Assembly: GCA_040903745.1 (NCBI GenBank)
Contig: JBBDUV010000067.1
Coordinates: forward strand, 1-31,036
DNA length: 31,036 bases
Source of the DNA: M55B112 sp040903745
GTDB taxonomy: Bacteria > Bacteroidota > Bacteroidia > Bacteroidales > GCA-2748055
Direction: 5' to 3'
Within the stretch, counting starts at the first letter, position 1. Each line of letters opens with the position of its first letter. The position numbers and the translations under genes are program-made. The notes below the pieces were generated by a model, which did no database searches, was not told the DNA's origin, and was given only the letters and a program-made list of their open reading frames with translations. Shown here in pieces: positions 15,902-23,821 of this stretch.

Positions 15902-16411
15902 TTACTTATCCAATTCCTTCAGGCTCTCCATGGCCGGCAGATCCAATCCGCTGGTCAGACTGGAAATACTTTTCATGTCAATGATGCCGGTGATTGCAAT
16001 CAGCACAGCTTCATCACTTCCTGAAACAACAAGCAAAAATTCGGTGATTTCACCACCCACCTCCTTCACCAGGAATACAACCTCCTCATCCGACTCTTTC
16101 ACGGTCATCATCTCCTGGTACTCTTTTCGGGGCAGGATCTCCAGCAACTCTTTTCCAAAGGCAGCAGAACTATTTCCATCCCTCGTGAGAATACGGATTG
16201 ATTCAATTCCTGATGTAGCATTTTTAAATGATTCGTAATCAGGATCATTGGTCTCAATATTTGAGAGAAACTGGAACATAAATTTATTGATCACAACCGT
16301 AGTATATCCATCTTTCCCTGCATATTTGTTGAAAACCTTATCTACTGCAGATTGTGCACTCACAGTTGCGGTGAGGACAATCAGTGACATCACTATGATT
16401 AACTTCTTCAT
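15902..16411 (-). CDS. DUF4252-domain exported protein
   Basis: This 169-residue protein has a Sec signal peptide (MKKLIIVMSLIVLTATVSAQ). The body (VDKVFNKYAGKDGYTTVVIN, LPRKEYQEMMTVKESDEEVV, EFLLVVSGSDEAVLIAITG, IIDMKSISSL) matches DUF4252, a Bacteroidota family of unknown function often encoded beside ECF sigma/anti-sigma pairs. It is the last of four minus-strand genes and is a paralogue of the protein at 17537-18058: both have the order KY-G--G-T/V-V-I, MTVK, EFLLLVS and a GxFxMKxI-like end. Probably periplasmic. Confidence 0.85.
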   Translation of the reverse strand: MKKLIIVMSLIVLTATVSAQSAVDKVFNKYAGKDGYTTVVINKFMFQFLSNIETNDPDYESFKNATSGIESIRILTRDGNSSAAFGKELLEILPRKEYQEMMTVKESDEEVVFLVKEVGGEITEFLLVVSGSDEAVLIAITGIIDMKSISSLTSGLDLPAMESLKELDK

Positions 16412-16432
16412 GGTATTCTATTGTTAGGTTTA

Positions 16433-17005
16433 TTAATTGATTTGTATATGATCAGCCTTCTCAAGGTTTCCGAGCAGGTTCAGTTCGCGGGAACCACTTG
16501 AGAATTTCCTGATTGTACTGACGGTCTCCATCCCTTTGTTGATCTGATGCAGGTTATCGAGCTCGGAAGTCCCTGTGTTCCATTTACTGGAAATATACTC
16601 AAGGGCCCCTTTGGCCTCGATGTACGCGATCTCCGGATCTTCAATCGCATATTGCTGCATCGATTGATCATGGTTGTCGCGGATAAAACCGAGATAGACA
16701 CTGAGCAGTACCAGCAGGCCTGCGGCGAGTCCAGACAGGGAATAGATTCCGATCCTTCTTGTCCTTGATTCAGATCTTGCTGCGGTATCCAGGCGATCGA
16801 TCAGTTTTATATTAAGATCGGTTGGAACGTCGACCGGTTCCTTCAGACTGGCCATGGACCTGAACAGATCATTGTCGGCAAGGAACTCCTCTGGCAGCTT
16901 GTCTGCTTCCAGGAAGAAATTTTCCAGTTCCCTCTCTTCTGACTTACTGGTAATCCCTTCGTAAAACCGGTCAAGTAAATTTCTTATCTGTTTTAATTTA
17001 TCCAT
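16433..17005 (-). CDS. Membrane anti-sigma factor-like protein
   Basis: This is 190 residues with an N-terminal cytoplasmic part (LLDRFYEGITSKSEERELEN, FFLEADKLPEEFLADNDLF) of the kind that opens many Bacteroidota anti-sigma factors, then one transmembrane segment near residues 85-108 (IGIYSLSGLAAGLLVLLSVY) and an about 80-residue periplasmic tail without a recognised fold. Its start overlaps the end of the sigma-factor gene by 13 bases, which indicates translational coupling. It probably holds the sigma factor inactive at the membrane. No zinc-finger HxxxCxxC motif is visible, so it is not of the ZAS type. Confidence 0.75.
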   Translation of the reverse strand: MDKLKQIRNLLDRFYEGITSKSEERELENFFLEADKLPEEFLADNDLFRSMASLKEPVDVPTDLNIKLIDRLDTAARSESRTRRIGIYSLSGLAAGLLVLLSVYLGFIRDNHDQSMQQYAIEDPEIAYIEAKGALEYISSKWNTGTSELDNLHQINKGMETVSTIRKFSSGSRELNLLGNLEKADHIQIN

Positions 17006-17508
17006 GATGCATACTGTTTTTGCAACATTTCCTTCAACTGTTTTCTGGCGCGGGAGATACTTACCCTGATGGCGTTTTCCTTCATGTCCATTAACTCTTC
17101 TATCTCATTGTACTCTTTTCCTTCAATGTGTCTGTAATATACCAGTGATCTTTGCGGTTCCGGGAGTTGGTAGATCAAGTGATTCAGTATATCTGACCGC
17201 TCTTTCCTGATCATTTCGTCTGAAGGATTACTAAACTCCGCGCTCTTCTCCTTTTCTTTCTCCTCCTTTGCAGCCCTTTCCAATTTTCGCCTTCTGAGCT
17301 GATCCAGGCAGTGGTTTCTTGTAACCTGCACACAGAGTGCCTCTATACTTTTGTATTTTTCCAGATCATTCCGCATCTTCCAAAGTTTCAGGTATACCTC
17401 CTGCACCGCGTCCTCAGCTTCCTCCCGGTTGCCAAGCAGGCTGTGCGCCAGCCTGTATAACCGGGAGCTTAAAGGTAAAACCAGTAATTTAAACGCTGAG
17501 GACCTCAT
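16993..17508 (-). CDS. ECF-type RNA polymerase sigma factor
   Basis: This is 171 residues with sigma region 2 (LYRLAHSLLGNREEAEDAVQ, EVYLKLWKMRNDLEKY, then ALCVQVTRNHCLDQLRRRK) and region 4 (LPEPQRSLVYYRHIEGKEYN, EIEELMDMKENAIRVSISRA, RKQLKEML). There is no region 1 or 3, as is normal for extracytoplasmic-function sigma factors. It lies 28 bases after a DUF4252 gene and overlaps the anti-sigma gene, so the four genes 18058-15902 form an apparent operon. It probably responds to an envelope signal and may autoregulate the operon. Confidence 0.92.
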   Translation of the reverse strand: MRSSAFKLLVLPLSSRLYRLAHSLLGNREEAEDAVQEVYLKLWKMRNDLEKYKSIEALCVQVTRNHCLDQLRRRKLERAAKEEKEKEKSAEFSNPSDEMIRKERSDILNHLIYQLPEPQRSLVYYRHIEGKEYNEIEELMDMKENAIRVSISRARKQLKEMLQKQYASWIN

Positions 17509-17536
17509 GCCAAATTATAAAAATAGTGGCTGTAAG

Positions 17537-18058
17537 TTAATTATTTTTCATGTTTTCCAAAGCCTCGAGCCCCTCCATTCCGTTGAATGACTGGGCTAGT
17601 CCGCCAATATCCTTCATGTTGAAGTCGCCGCTGATATAGACAACCACCCCTTCATCCGGGGAAGACACCAGCAGCAGGAATTCCCGGATTTGCTTTCCTT
17701 CGTTATTCATCCACATCCGCACATCCTCTGCACCATCCTTTACTGTCATGATCTCGGCAAACCTGGCAAGGTCCAAATCAGCTGTCACCTCCTTATAAAA
17801 ATTGGTTCCTTTTAAAAGTGCCGCATTTTCAATGGTGATGATTTTTACAGCAGAGAGTTTATCGAGCGGAAAATCCTGTCCGCTGAATTCCTTCACATCC
17901 AGTTCCGACATCACCTGGAAGAGCTGCGGACTGATATTCACTACCGTTACACCCTCCTGTCCGCCGTATTTCTTCATCAGGTTGTCGATGTTTGCTGTCT
18001 GGGCCATTGCGAGCGCTGGAAGTAGAAAGATCGCGATTAAAAATGTTAATTTTTTCAT
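17537..18058 (-). CDS. DUF4252-domain exported protein, first gene of sigma operon
   Basis: This is 173 residues from the ATG at 18058, which begins a clear signal peptide (MKKLTFLIAIFLLPALAMAQ). A longer frame upstream to 18214 adds 52 unlikely residues. DUF4252 features: NIDNLMKKYGGQEGVTVVNI, LARFAEIMTVKDGAEDVRMW, IREFLLLVSSPDEGVVVYIS and GDFNMKDIGGLAQSF. It is the paralogue of the DUF4252 protein at the other end of the operon. Function is unknown; position before the sigma gene suggests an envelope component that is sensed or controlled by the sigma/anti-sigma pair (inference). Confidence 0.85.
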   Translation of the reverse strand: MKKLTFLIAIFLLPALAMAQTANIDNLMKKYGGQEGVTVVNISPQLFQVMSELDVKEFSGQDFPLDKLSAVKIITIENAALLKGTNFYKEVTADLDLARFAEIMTVKDGAEDVRMWMNNEGKQIREFLLLVSSPDEGVVVYISGDFNMKDIGGLAQSFNGMEGLEALENMKNN

Positions 18059-18249
18059 GATCAAAAATTTTTGGTTGATACTTGTTATTATCTGTAATTG
18101 ATTTCTACATGGGAGACGAACGGGAAGAAATTTTATTACAGGAATCATGAAAAAAAGATGGTATTGGATAAATTTATAAGCTATATCACAATCATTCATT
18201 GACTTATTTAACAAGTTGGAAAATGAATAGCTTTTTGCCAGGGATTCTT

Positions 18250-18280
18250 TTTGATAATCAATATTAAGTTTTTATCTTTG
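18250..18280 (+). promoter_or_regulatory. Bacteroidota-type promoter of tRNA-Lys
   Basis: TTTG (18250-18253), a 19-base spacer and TATCTTTG (18273-18280) match the TTTG/TAnnTTTG consensus. The transcript would start about 20 bases before the tRNA. Confidence 0.8.
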
Positions 18281-18308
18281 CAACCGCTTTGAAAAAGCAA
18301 AAACGGAT

Positions 18309-18384
18309 GATTCAGTAGCTCAGTTGGTAGAGCACATCCCTTTTAAGGATGGGGTCCTGAGTTCGAGCCTCAGCTGAATCACCA
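18309..18384 (+). tRNA. tRNA-Lys (anticodon TTT), CCA encoded
   Basis: A complete cloverleaf is readable: acceptor GATTCAG/CTGAATC, D arm GCTC-AGTTGGTA-GAGC, anticodon arm CATCC-CTTTTAA-GGATG with anticodon TTT, T arm CTGAG-TTCGAGC-CTCAG, discriminator A and an encoded CCA. Total 76 bases. No mismatch is seen in any stem. No gene or integration junction is adjacent. Confidence 0.97.
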
Positions 18385-18391
18385 CCCAATG

Positions 18392-18425
18392 AAACCTCTG
18401 GTTAGTTTTGGCCGGAGGTTTTTTT
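18392..18425 (+). terminator. Terminator of tRNA-Lys
   Basis: A 10-bp stem (AAACCTCTGG with CCGGAGGTTT, one G-T pair) is followed by T7. It starts 7 bases after the tRNA CCA. Confidence 0.85.
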
Positions 18426-18536
18426 ATGCAGTAGAAAAAAGAAGTTCTTTCTGGCATAGATTTGCAGCAGACTGCGTTTTGCTTTTTTTAGCAAAAAATT
18501 ATGATATTTATCGGGATTTGTAATAACTCAAATTTC

Positions 18537-19607
18537 CTATTTCACGCGCTTATCGATGTACTTTGAATTAATCGTACGCAAAACGCCCATATAGTCCATT
18601 TTGAACTCCAGCAGGTCGCCCACCTGATAATTCTTCTCATTGTCGCCCAGGTCTATAACAAACATATCGGAACTGGCTCCTACCATTTCTATCTCTTCGT
18701 CTACCGGGTGAATATGGCTCTCCTCTACATCCAGCAGTCCGATATCAATAATGGCCCTGTATGAGCGTTTTCCCCGTTGCTCCTCATCGAATTCAAAGGT
18801 GTTCCCTTCAACGTTCTGACCCATTTCTCCAATGGGAACCTGCGGTTTTTCACTCAGCTCGATGATCTCACAGAAAAGACTGAATACATCAGCATGCATC
18901 TTATCTATGGTAGAATCATTATAGAGATCGGTACCCAGGTAAAGCGTCTCTCCTACCCTGAAGTGGTTGATCCCTTTGGGCAATAGCTTCTGGAACATCA
19001 GGGGTATGGTAACCGAAGATCCTCCTGAAACATAGGGTATGTGCCTGTTGAACCTGGCCTCTACCAGCTGCTCATAGAGGCAAAGCTGGATGAGCTTATC
19101 ATGGTTGGGCAGCACACCATATAGGCAGGTGAGATTGGTTCCGATGCCCACTACATCGATATTTTTCAATTTGAAAACTACTTCATAGAAAGACATGAAA
19201 TCTTCACCCATGACCCCCTCCCTGAGTTCTCCCAGTTCGATCATGATGATGATTTTATGCTTCTTGTTCTGCCGCTGTGCCTCCTCAGAAAGCAGCTTAA
19301 TCGTTCTGATTTCAGTATTCATGCTGATATCGGCATACTCTACCACACTTTTCACCGCCCGCTTTGCCGGAGGCTTGATGTAAATGGTCTCGATATCTGG
19401 CCTGATGGATTTGATGGTTTTCAGGTTGGATACCCTTGAGTCGCATATTTGACTGATATCAAGTTTCAACAATTCCGAAAGAAAAAGCTTGTTGCCACAG
19501 AGCATCTTGGTAACCACCGAGAATTGTATGTTATTCTTTTTGAACAACTTGTCAAGATAGCTGAAGTTTCCGGTGAGCTTTTTGCTATCCAGTTCTATAT
19601 ATGCCAT
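18537..19607 (-). CDS. Alanine/ornithine racemase-family PLP enzyme
   Basis: This 356-residue fold-III PLP protein starts MAYIELDSKKLTGNFSYLDK with the PLP lysine K34 in FSVVTKMLCGN. Other readable family segments are IIMIELGELREGVM, DVVGIGTNLTCLYG, PYVSGGSSVTIPL, LPKGINHFRVGETLYLG and the C-terminal EMVGASSDMFVIDLGD. The pattern fits the group that contains clostridial ornithine racemase rather than classic alanine racemase. It lies 70 bases after a GNAT acetyltransferase gene on the same strand, so the two may be co-transcribed. The substrate is unknown: ornithine, lysine or another basic amino acid is possible. Confidence 0.8.
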   Translation of the reverse strand: MAYIELDSKKLTGNFSYLDKLFKKNNIQFSVVTKMLCGNKLFLSELLKLDISQICDSRVSNLKTIKSIRPDIETIYIKPPAKRAVKSVVEYADISMNTEIRTIKLLSEEAQRQNKKHKIIIMIELGELREGVMGEDFMSFYEVVFKLKNIDVVGIGTNLTCLYGVLPNHDKLIQLCLYEQLVEARFNRHIPYVSGGSSVTIPLMFQKLLPKGINHFRVGETLYLGTDLYNDSTIDKMHADVFSLFCEIIELSEKPQVPIGEMGQNVEGNTFEFDEEQRGKRSYRAIIDIGLLDVEESHIHPVDEEIEMVGASSDMFVIDLGDNEKNYQVGDLLEFKMDYMGVLRTINSKYIDKRVK

Positions 19608-19677
19608 TTCCTTTTTTCGAAGTTATTTCGAATGGTATAGGTTGTTTTAATGTGATAAATAATCTGAAATGCGGTTA

Positions 19678-20127
19678 TCAATTTGCTGTACTTTTATACC
19701 GCATTTCTTTGTATTTGCTTGTAAACCCCACCTTTTCATACAGGAACCCAGCAGGGTTCTCCGGTTCAACATGCAATGCAATATCGCCCTCAGCATGTTT
19801 GGTTGTCTCCTTCATTAGGTGTTTACCTATGCCCTGCCCCCTCATTTCGTTATGGGTTGCTATGTATACCAATATATTCTCGGGAATATACCCCGACATA
19901 CCTGTGCGATTCACAACTACAACTCCTGAGATATCAGACCCCGCATATGATACCAGCAAAAAACCACCAAATGATTCATACTCCTTCAATGCATAATCAA
20001 CTGATTTTGTGATGTGTTCACGTGGATCACCGAACTGCTCCAGGTGTTTGAAAAGGAAGTCAATGATATCATTTTTCGTTTTAGTATCCGGTTTTGAAGT
20101 CTCATCGAACATTTTTGTCTCAATCAT
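19678..20127 (-). CDS. GNAT-family N-acetyltransferase
   Basis: This is 149 residues. Motif A of the GNAT fold is clear (VYIATHNEMRGQGIGKHLMK, acetyl-CoA pyrophosphate loop R/Q-x-x-G-x-G), with motif B HVEPENPAGFLYEKVGF. The substrate is unknown. It is encoded 70 bases upstream of an ornithine/alanine-racemase-family gene on the same strand, so it may acetylate an amino acid or its D-form (inference). Divergent from the TetR gene; 227 bases separate them. Confidence 0.85.
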   Translation of the reverse strand: MIETKMFDETSKPDTKTKNDIIDFLFKHLEQFGDPREHITKSVDYALKEYESFGGFLLVSYAGSDISGVVVVNRTGMSGYIPENILVYIATHNEMRGQGIGKHLMKETTKHAEGDIALHVEPENPAGFLYEKVGFTSKYKEMRYKSTAN

Positions 20128-20354
20128 AATTGTAATTTTTTGTTTCTATCGCACCCAATTATAAGGAAAAAAACGAGAATCGCAAATTTTTTTTGACTAC
20201 CGTGTTCTCTTGCAACGAATATATCCATTTTTTGTTTAGTATTTTTTAGTAAATAGTCAACGCTAAGGATTGAACAAAATATATCTGCTCATGTTATAAA
20301 CGAATAATAAACGACGGAAACTATTTTTACAAGAATCGTATCTAATATCTGAGA

Positions 20355-20975
20355 ATGAATTTGAGTGGATTTGAACGCATATTAAACAGTGCCCTTGCAT
20401 TATATAGTAAATACGGAATAAAAAGCATTACGCTGGATGATCTGTGCCGGGAACTTGGAATATCCAAGAAAACACTCTACCAGCACATTCACGATAAAAA
20501 CGATCTGATCCGAAAAGTTATCGATTATGAAATAAGCCTCCAGCAAAAATCGATGGAGAAAGTGTTCCGTTCAGAAATCAACGCAATCGATGAGCTGATC
20601 CACGTGAACAGAATGATTCATGAGAATCAGAGCAATCACAGTCCGACATTTTATTATGATCTAAAAAAGTATTATCCCGACATCTATGCTGAATGGCTCG
20701 GTTACAAAAGAAAGAAAATGCTTGAGATGATTCACAGGAATCTGGAAAAAGGAATTTCAGAAGGACTTTACAGAAGGGAGTTGGATTCCATCGTCATTTC
20801 CAAACTTTATATGTCACAGACGGAATCAATGCATACATCAGAAATCTTCGATGAAAAGGAGCTGTCCAGTTCCAGGTTTGCAGACGAGGTATTCAGTTAC
20901 CATATACAAGGAATCTGCAATGAAAAGGGGCTCGCATATTATTACCCTAAAATTGATCAGCAGCAAACTCATTAA
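20355..20975 (+). CDS. TetR/AcrR-family transcriptional regulator
   Basis: This is a 206-residue protein. The N-terminal helix-turn-helix is typical of TetR (ILNSALALYSKYGIKSITLD, DLCRELGISKKTLYQHIHDK), followed by an all-helical ligand/dimer domain without recognisable ligand signature. Targets cannot be named. TetR proteins often control a divergent neighbour, here the GNAT-racemase pair, but no palindrome convincing enough to call an operator was seen in the 227-base gap. A direct repeat AAACGA-N5-AAACGA lies about 40-60 bases upstream of the start. Confidence 0.88.
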   Translation: MNLSGFERILNSALALYSKYGIKSITLDDLCRELGISKKTLYQHIHDKNDLIRKVIDYEISLQQKSMEKVFRSEINAIDELIHVNRMIHENQSNHSPTFYYDLKKYYPDIYAEWLGYKRKKMLEMIHRNLEKGISEGLYRRELDSIVISKLYMSQTESMHTSEIFDEKELSSSRFADEVFSYHIQGICNEKGLAYYYPKIDQQQTH

Positions 20976-21200
20976 GCTAAGGAGAATAGAGAATGGTCAT
21001 ACATCGGATCAATTGCCGGAATTACCCAATTTGAAAGTTTAATCTAAAACTATTAACTTGGGTGAAACTTAATATGATGAACCGAGCCATGATCATCTTG
21101 TTATCATTCAGGTCATGATTATTTTAAATTGGTAGCAGAAATCTGTGATTGACTGTCAAGGCGATCAGTATAAAACCTATAGAATACTAATTATATACTT

Positions 21201-21938
21201 ATGAAATATTCTCTGATTGTAATCATACTATCGTTGTTCTTCAAGTATGCAGCAGGACAAAGTGACCATCCTGCATTTAAAGAGAGGGTAGAAGACCGGC
21301 ACTATCTGGTTTACAGACAGCTAACTGATTATCCTGGCATTGAGATCCATGATACTGCTGTCCTGGGAGCAATGTTCCGGACGCCCAGACATGCGTTCAT
21401 CCCCGACCATTTGCAACCCTATGCGTATAATAACAATCCCCTGCCAATCGGTTACAACCAAACAATTTCCCAACCTGTTATTGTAGCTTCCATGACACAG
21501 TTGCTGGAGCCTGAAAAGGGTCAGAAGATCCTTGAAATTGGTACCGGAAGCGGTTACCAGGCTGCTGTTCTAGCTGAAATGGATGCGGAGGTATATACCA
21601 TCGAAATTGTTCCTGAACTTGGTAAGAGGTCAGCTCAAACATTGAAAGAGCTGGGGTATGAGAATGTAAAAGTTAAAACCGGTGACGGCTATAAAGGATG
21701 GCCGGAGCATGCTCCTTTTGACAGGATTATTGTTACCTGTGCTCCAGAAGAGGTTCCTAAACCGCTTATTGAGCAATTAAAACCGGGAGGAAAGATTGTG
21801 ATTCCATTGGGACCCCAGGACCAGATTCAATATCTTGTTGTGATGAGAAAAAATGAACGCGGAAAATTGATCAGGGAGCTAAAGTATCCTGTTCGGTTTG
21901 TCCCGATGACAGGAGAAGCTGAAAAAAAGCAACGTTAA
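21201..21938 (+). CDS. pcm: Exported protein-L-isoaspartate O-methyltransferase
   Basis: This 245-residue PCMT has an N-terminal signal peptide (MKYSLIVIILSLFFKYAAGQ). The enzyme methylates L-isoaspartyl residues with S-adenosylmethionine to start repair of aged proteins. Motifs: PLPIGYNQTISQPVIVASMT, the SAM motif I KILEIGTGSGYQAAVLAEM, GDGYKGWPEHAPFDRIIVT and QLKPGGKIVIPLG. Export of a SAM-dependent enzyme is puzzling because SAM is not expected in the periplasm, although PCMT variants with signal-like leaders exist in other bacteria. An inner-membrane-anchored cytoplasmic form is an alternative. No clear partner; the S41 protease gene follows after about 240 bases. Confidence 0.92.
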   Translation: MKYSLIVIILSLFFKYAAGQSDHPAFKERVEDRHYLVYRQLTDYPGIEIHDTAVLGAMFRTPRHAFIPDHLQPYAYNNNPLPIGYNQTISQPVIVASMTQLLEPEKGQKILEIGTGSGYQAAVLAEMDAEVYTIEIVPELGKRSAQTLKELGYENVKVKTGDGYKGWPEHAPFDRIIVTCAPEEVPKPLIEQLKPGGKIVIPLGPQDQIQYLVVMRKNERGKLIRELKYPVRFVPMTGEAEKKQR

Positions 21939-21978
21939 ACCTGTTCCCGTAGTGTCTTATCGCTAGAAATAGTATTTT

Positions 21979-22040
21979 TCGCAATCAAGATTCATAAATC
22001 AACATCGTATGTATTGGATTGAAAAACCCATTGATTGCGA
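21979..22040. repeat. 10-bp inverted repeat between pcm and the S41 protease
   Basis: TCGCAATCAA (21979-21988) and TTGATTGCGA (22031-22040) are perfectly complementary with 42 bases between. A 13-base palindrome TGCACA-A-TGTGCA (22042-22054) lies directly after. These could be regulatory sites for the S41 gene or a long hairpin terminator-like structure for pcm; no T-tract follows. Confidence 0.5.
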
Positions 22041-22179
22041 TTGCACAATGTGCATGAATCGCCGGGTGAGAATGCAATTAAGGAATTAAAGGAAATTTCT
22101 CTGACAAGTTGAACTATTTCAATTATTCTTGAGTTATAATAAAAGTACATATTTGTTGATTCAGTATTTAATGAAAAGC

Positions 22180-23565
22180 ATGAAGAAATTTATAACGATA
22201 CTATATATTTTCGCCATGGTCCTGGTGCCATTTTCATGCAAAGAACCGGAACCGGAGCCAAAAGAACATGAAATTATAATTGATTGGATATGGAACGTGA
22301 TGACCGATGTTTACCTCTGGGCCGACGAAGTGGATCAGACACTGTTCCCTACCGATGAAACAGATCCGGAAGATTTTTTCTACAGTATTCTCAATGAAAA
22401 TGACAGGTTCTCCTGGATCGTAGATGATTACCAGGCACTGATCAATAGTTTTAACAACATCTCACTTTCTACTGGCATCTCTCCTTATTTTATTCGCCTG
22501 CCGGAAAGCGATGAAGTAGTCGTTATTGTTGAGTACGTATCAAAAGGATCACCTGCCGATCTGGCTGGGATTAGTCGCGGTGAGATCATCACAGACATCA
22601 ATAACACGACCGTTACAACTGATAACTATATCGATCTGTTCTATTCCAAAAATGTTGTATTGGAGTTCGCTGATTACATCGATGGTAATTTCGATATGAA
22701 TGGAAAAGAGGTTGCGCTGACAGCTCTGGTTATTGAAGAAAATCCGGTTCTGCATCACGAAATCGTTGATTATGAAGGTGTAGAGATCGGTTATATCGTT
22801 TATACAGGTTTCAGTTCGGGAGAGGGGAACAGGTGGGTTGATTCACTTGACAACGTATTTAAAGACTTCAAAACAAAGGGGATCTCTGAACTCATTTTGG
22901 ATATTCGCTACAATTCAGGGGGAAGGGTCTCTGTGGCCACCCACATCGCCTCAGTGGTCAGTCCGGCAACCATACCCGGCAATAAGAACATATTTGTCAA
23001 ATACCAGTGGAACAAAGCGTACCAGGAGTATTTTAAGCAAGAAGATGGAGAGGATTCTGAAAACCTGGTTGTATTCTTTGAAGATGATCCGTCCGTAAAC
23101 CTTGATTTAACGAATGTATATTTCCTGACCAGCCCACATTCTGCATCAGCGTCGGAACTAATTATCATCGGCCTCGAACCCTATATGAATACCACCCAGA
23201 TTGGTGAAAATACCTACGGGAAATTCTATGGATCCATCACGGTTCCTGATCTTGAAGAACCACCAAGACACAGTTGGGCACTTCAGCCGCTAGTATTTAA
23301 ATTTGCCAATTCCATCGGTTTTACTGATTTTAACAGTGGACTGTTACCCGATATTTATGTAGATGACAATGTTCTTGATATGAAACAGTTCGGTGATATT
23401 TCCGATCCGATATTAGCCAGAGCGCTGGAGGAGATTACAGGTACTTCGCCGGTTGTAAAAAAATCAGCTCCGCAACCTTTCAGTTATTCTGTATTGCCTG
23501 ATCCTGTAAGGGAACTTAAAAACAGAGCTGTGATGGTTCCGGATGCACCAATTCGCATAAAGTGA
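22180..23565 (+). CDS. S41-family peptidase lipoprotein with PDZ domain
   Basis: This is about 462 residues from the ATG at 22180 (MKKFITILYIFAMVLVPFSC); starts at 22171 or the TTG at 22129 are less likely. The leader ends with a lipobox Cys. Next come an N-terminal domain (IIDWIWNVMTDVYLWADEVD), a PDZ-like region (YVSKGSPADLAGISRGEIIT) and the S41 catalytic core. The nucleophile Ser lies in SPHSASASELIIIGL and the Lys in GENTYGKFYGS, with DIRYNSGG upstream. This is the C-terminal-processing-protease family type seen in Bacteroidota lipoproteins. Natural substrates are unknown. The gene is convergent with pyrD. Confidence 0.88.
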   Translation: MKKFITILYIFAMVLVPFSCKEPEPEPKEHEIIIDWIWNVMTDVYLWADEVDQTLFPTDETDPEDFFYSILNENDRFSWIVDDYQALINSFNNISLSTGISPYFIRLPESDEVVVIVEYVSKGSPADLAGISRGEIITDINNTTVTTDNYIDLFYSKNVVLEFADYIDGNFDMNGKEVALTALVIEENPVLHHEIVDYEGVEIGYIVYTGFSSGEGNRWVDSLDNVFKDFKTKGISELILDIRYNSGGRVSVATHIASVVSPATIPGNKNIFVKYQWNKAYQEYFKQEDGEDSENLVVFFEDDPSVNLDLTNVYFLTSPHSASASELIIIGLEPYMNTTQIGENTYGKFYGSITVPDLEEPPRHSWALQPLVFKFANSIGFTDFNSGLLPDIYVDDNVLDMKQFGDISDPILARALEEITGTSPVVKKSAPQPFSYSVLPDPVRELKNRAVMVPDAPIRIK

Positions 23566-23628
23566 AACCATGACCGGCATTAAAATGGATTTAAGAACTT
23601 CAGTATAGAATATAAGTAGATTTTGCCA

Positions 23629-23766
23629 ATGGACCCGGATTGGCTGGATCATCAAGTTCGAGAGCAAGGCATCATATGCCTTAGTACCCAAGTAAGGGCC
23701 AAAGCCTACAAAAATATTAAGCGGCAGAATAGTAGCGATTTCGAGAATTTAAGATTATTGCAGTAA
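23629..23766 (+). other. Weak 45-codon ORF after the S41 gene
   Basis: An ORF reads MDPDWLDHQVREQGIICLST onward and ends in the 8-bp repeat array. It has coding-like composition in part, but no family is recognised. It contains a 7-bp hairpin (AAGGCAT-CAT-ATGCCTT, 23666-23682). It may be a relic or chance. Confidence 0.15.
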
Positions 23767-23799
23767 TGCAGTAATGCAGTAATGCAGTAATGCAGTTAT
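23760..23799. repeat. 8-bp tandem array (GCAGTAAT), five copies
   Basis: Four perfect GCAGTAAT units and a fifth, GCAGTTAT, lie from 23760 to 23799, 22 bases past the stop of the minus-strand pyrD gene. The unit length is not a multiple of three, but the array is outside the flanking genes. Confidence 0.95.
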
Positions 23800-23821
23800 C
23801 GGACTTCATGGAGAAGTAAGC

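Noticed and set aside
18309..18384. tRNA as integration site of a mobile element
   Set aside because: No integrase gene, no repeated tRNA 3' end and only ordinary genes on both sides.
23629..23766. Small protein gene after the S41 protease
   Set aside because: No family, no ribosome site, and its end lies in the 8-bp repeat; kept only as a weak feature.
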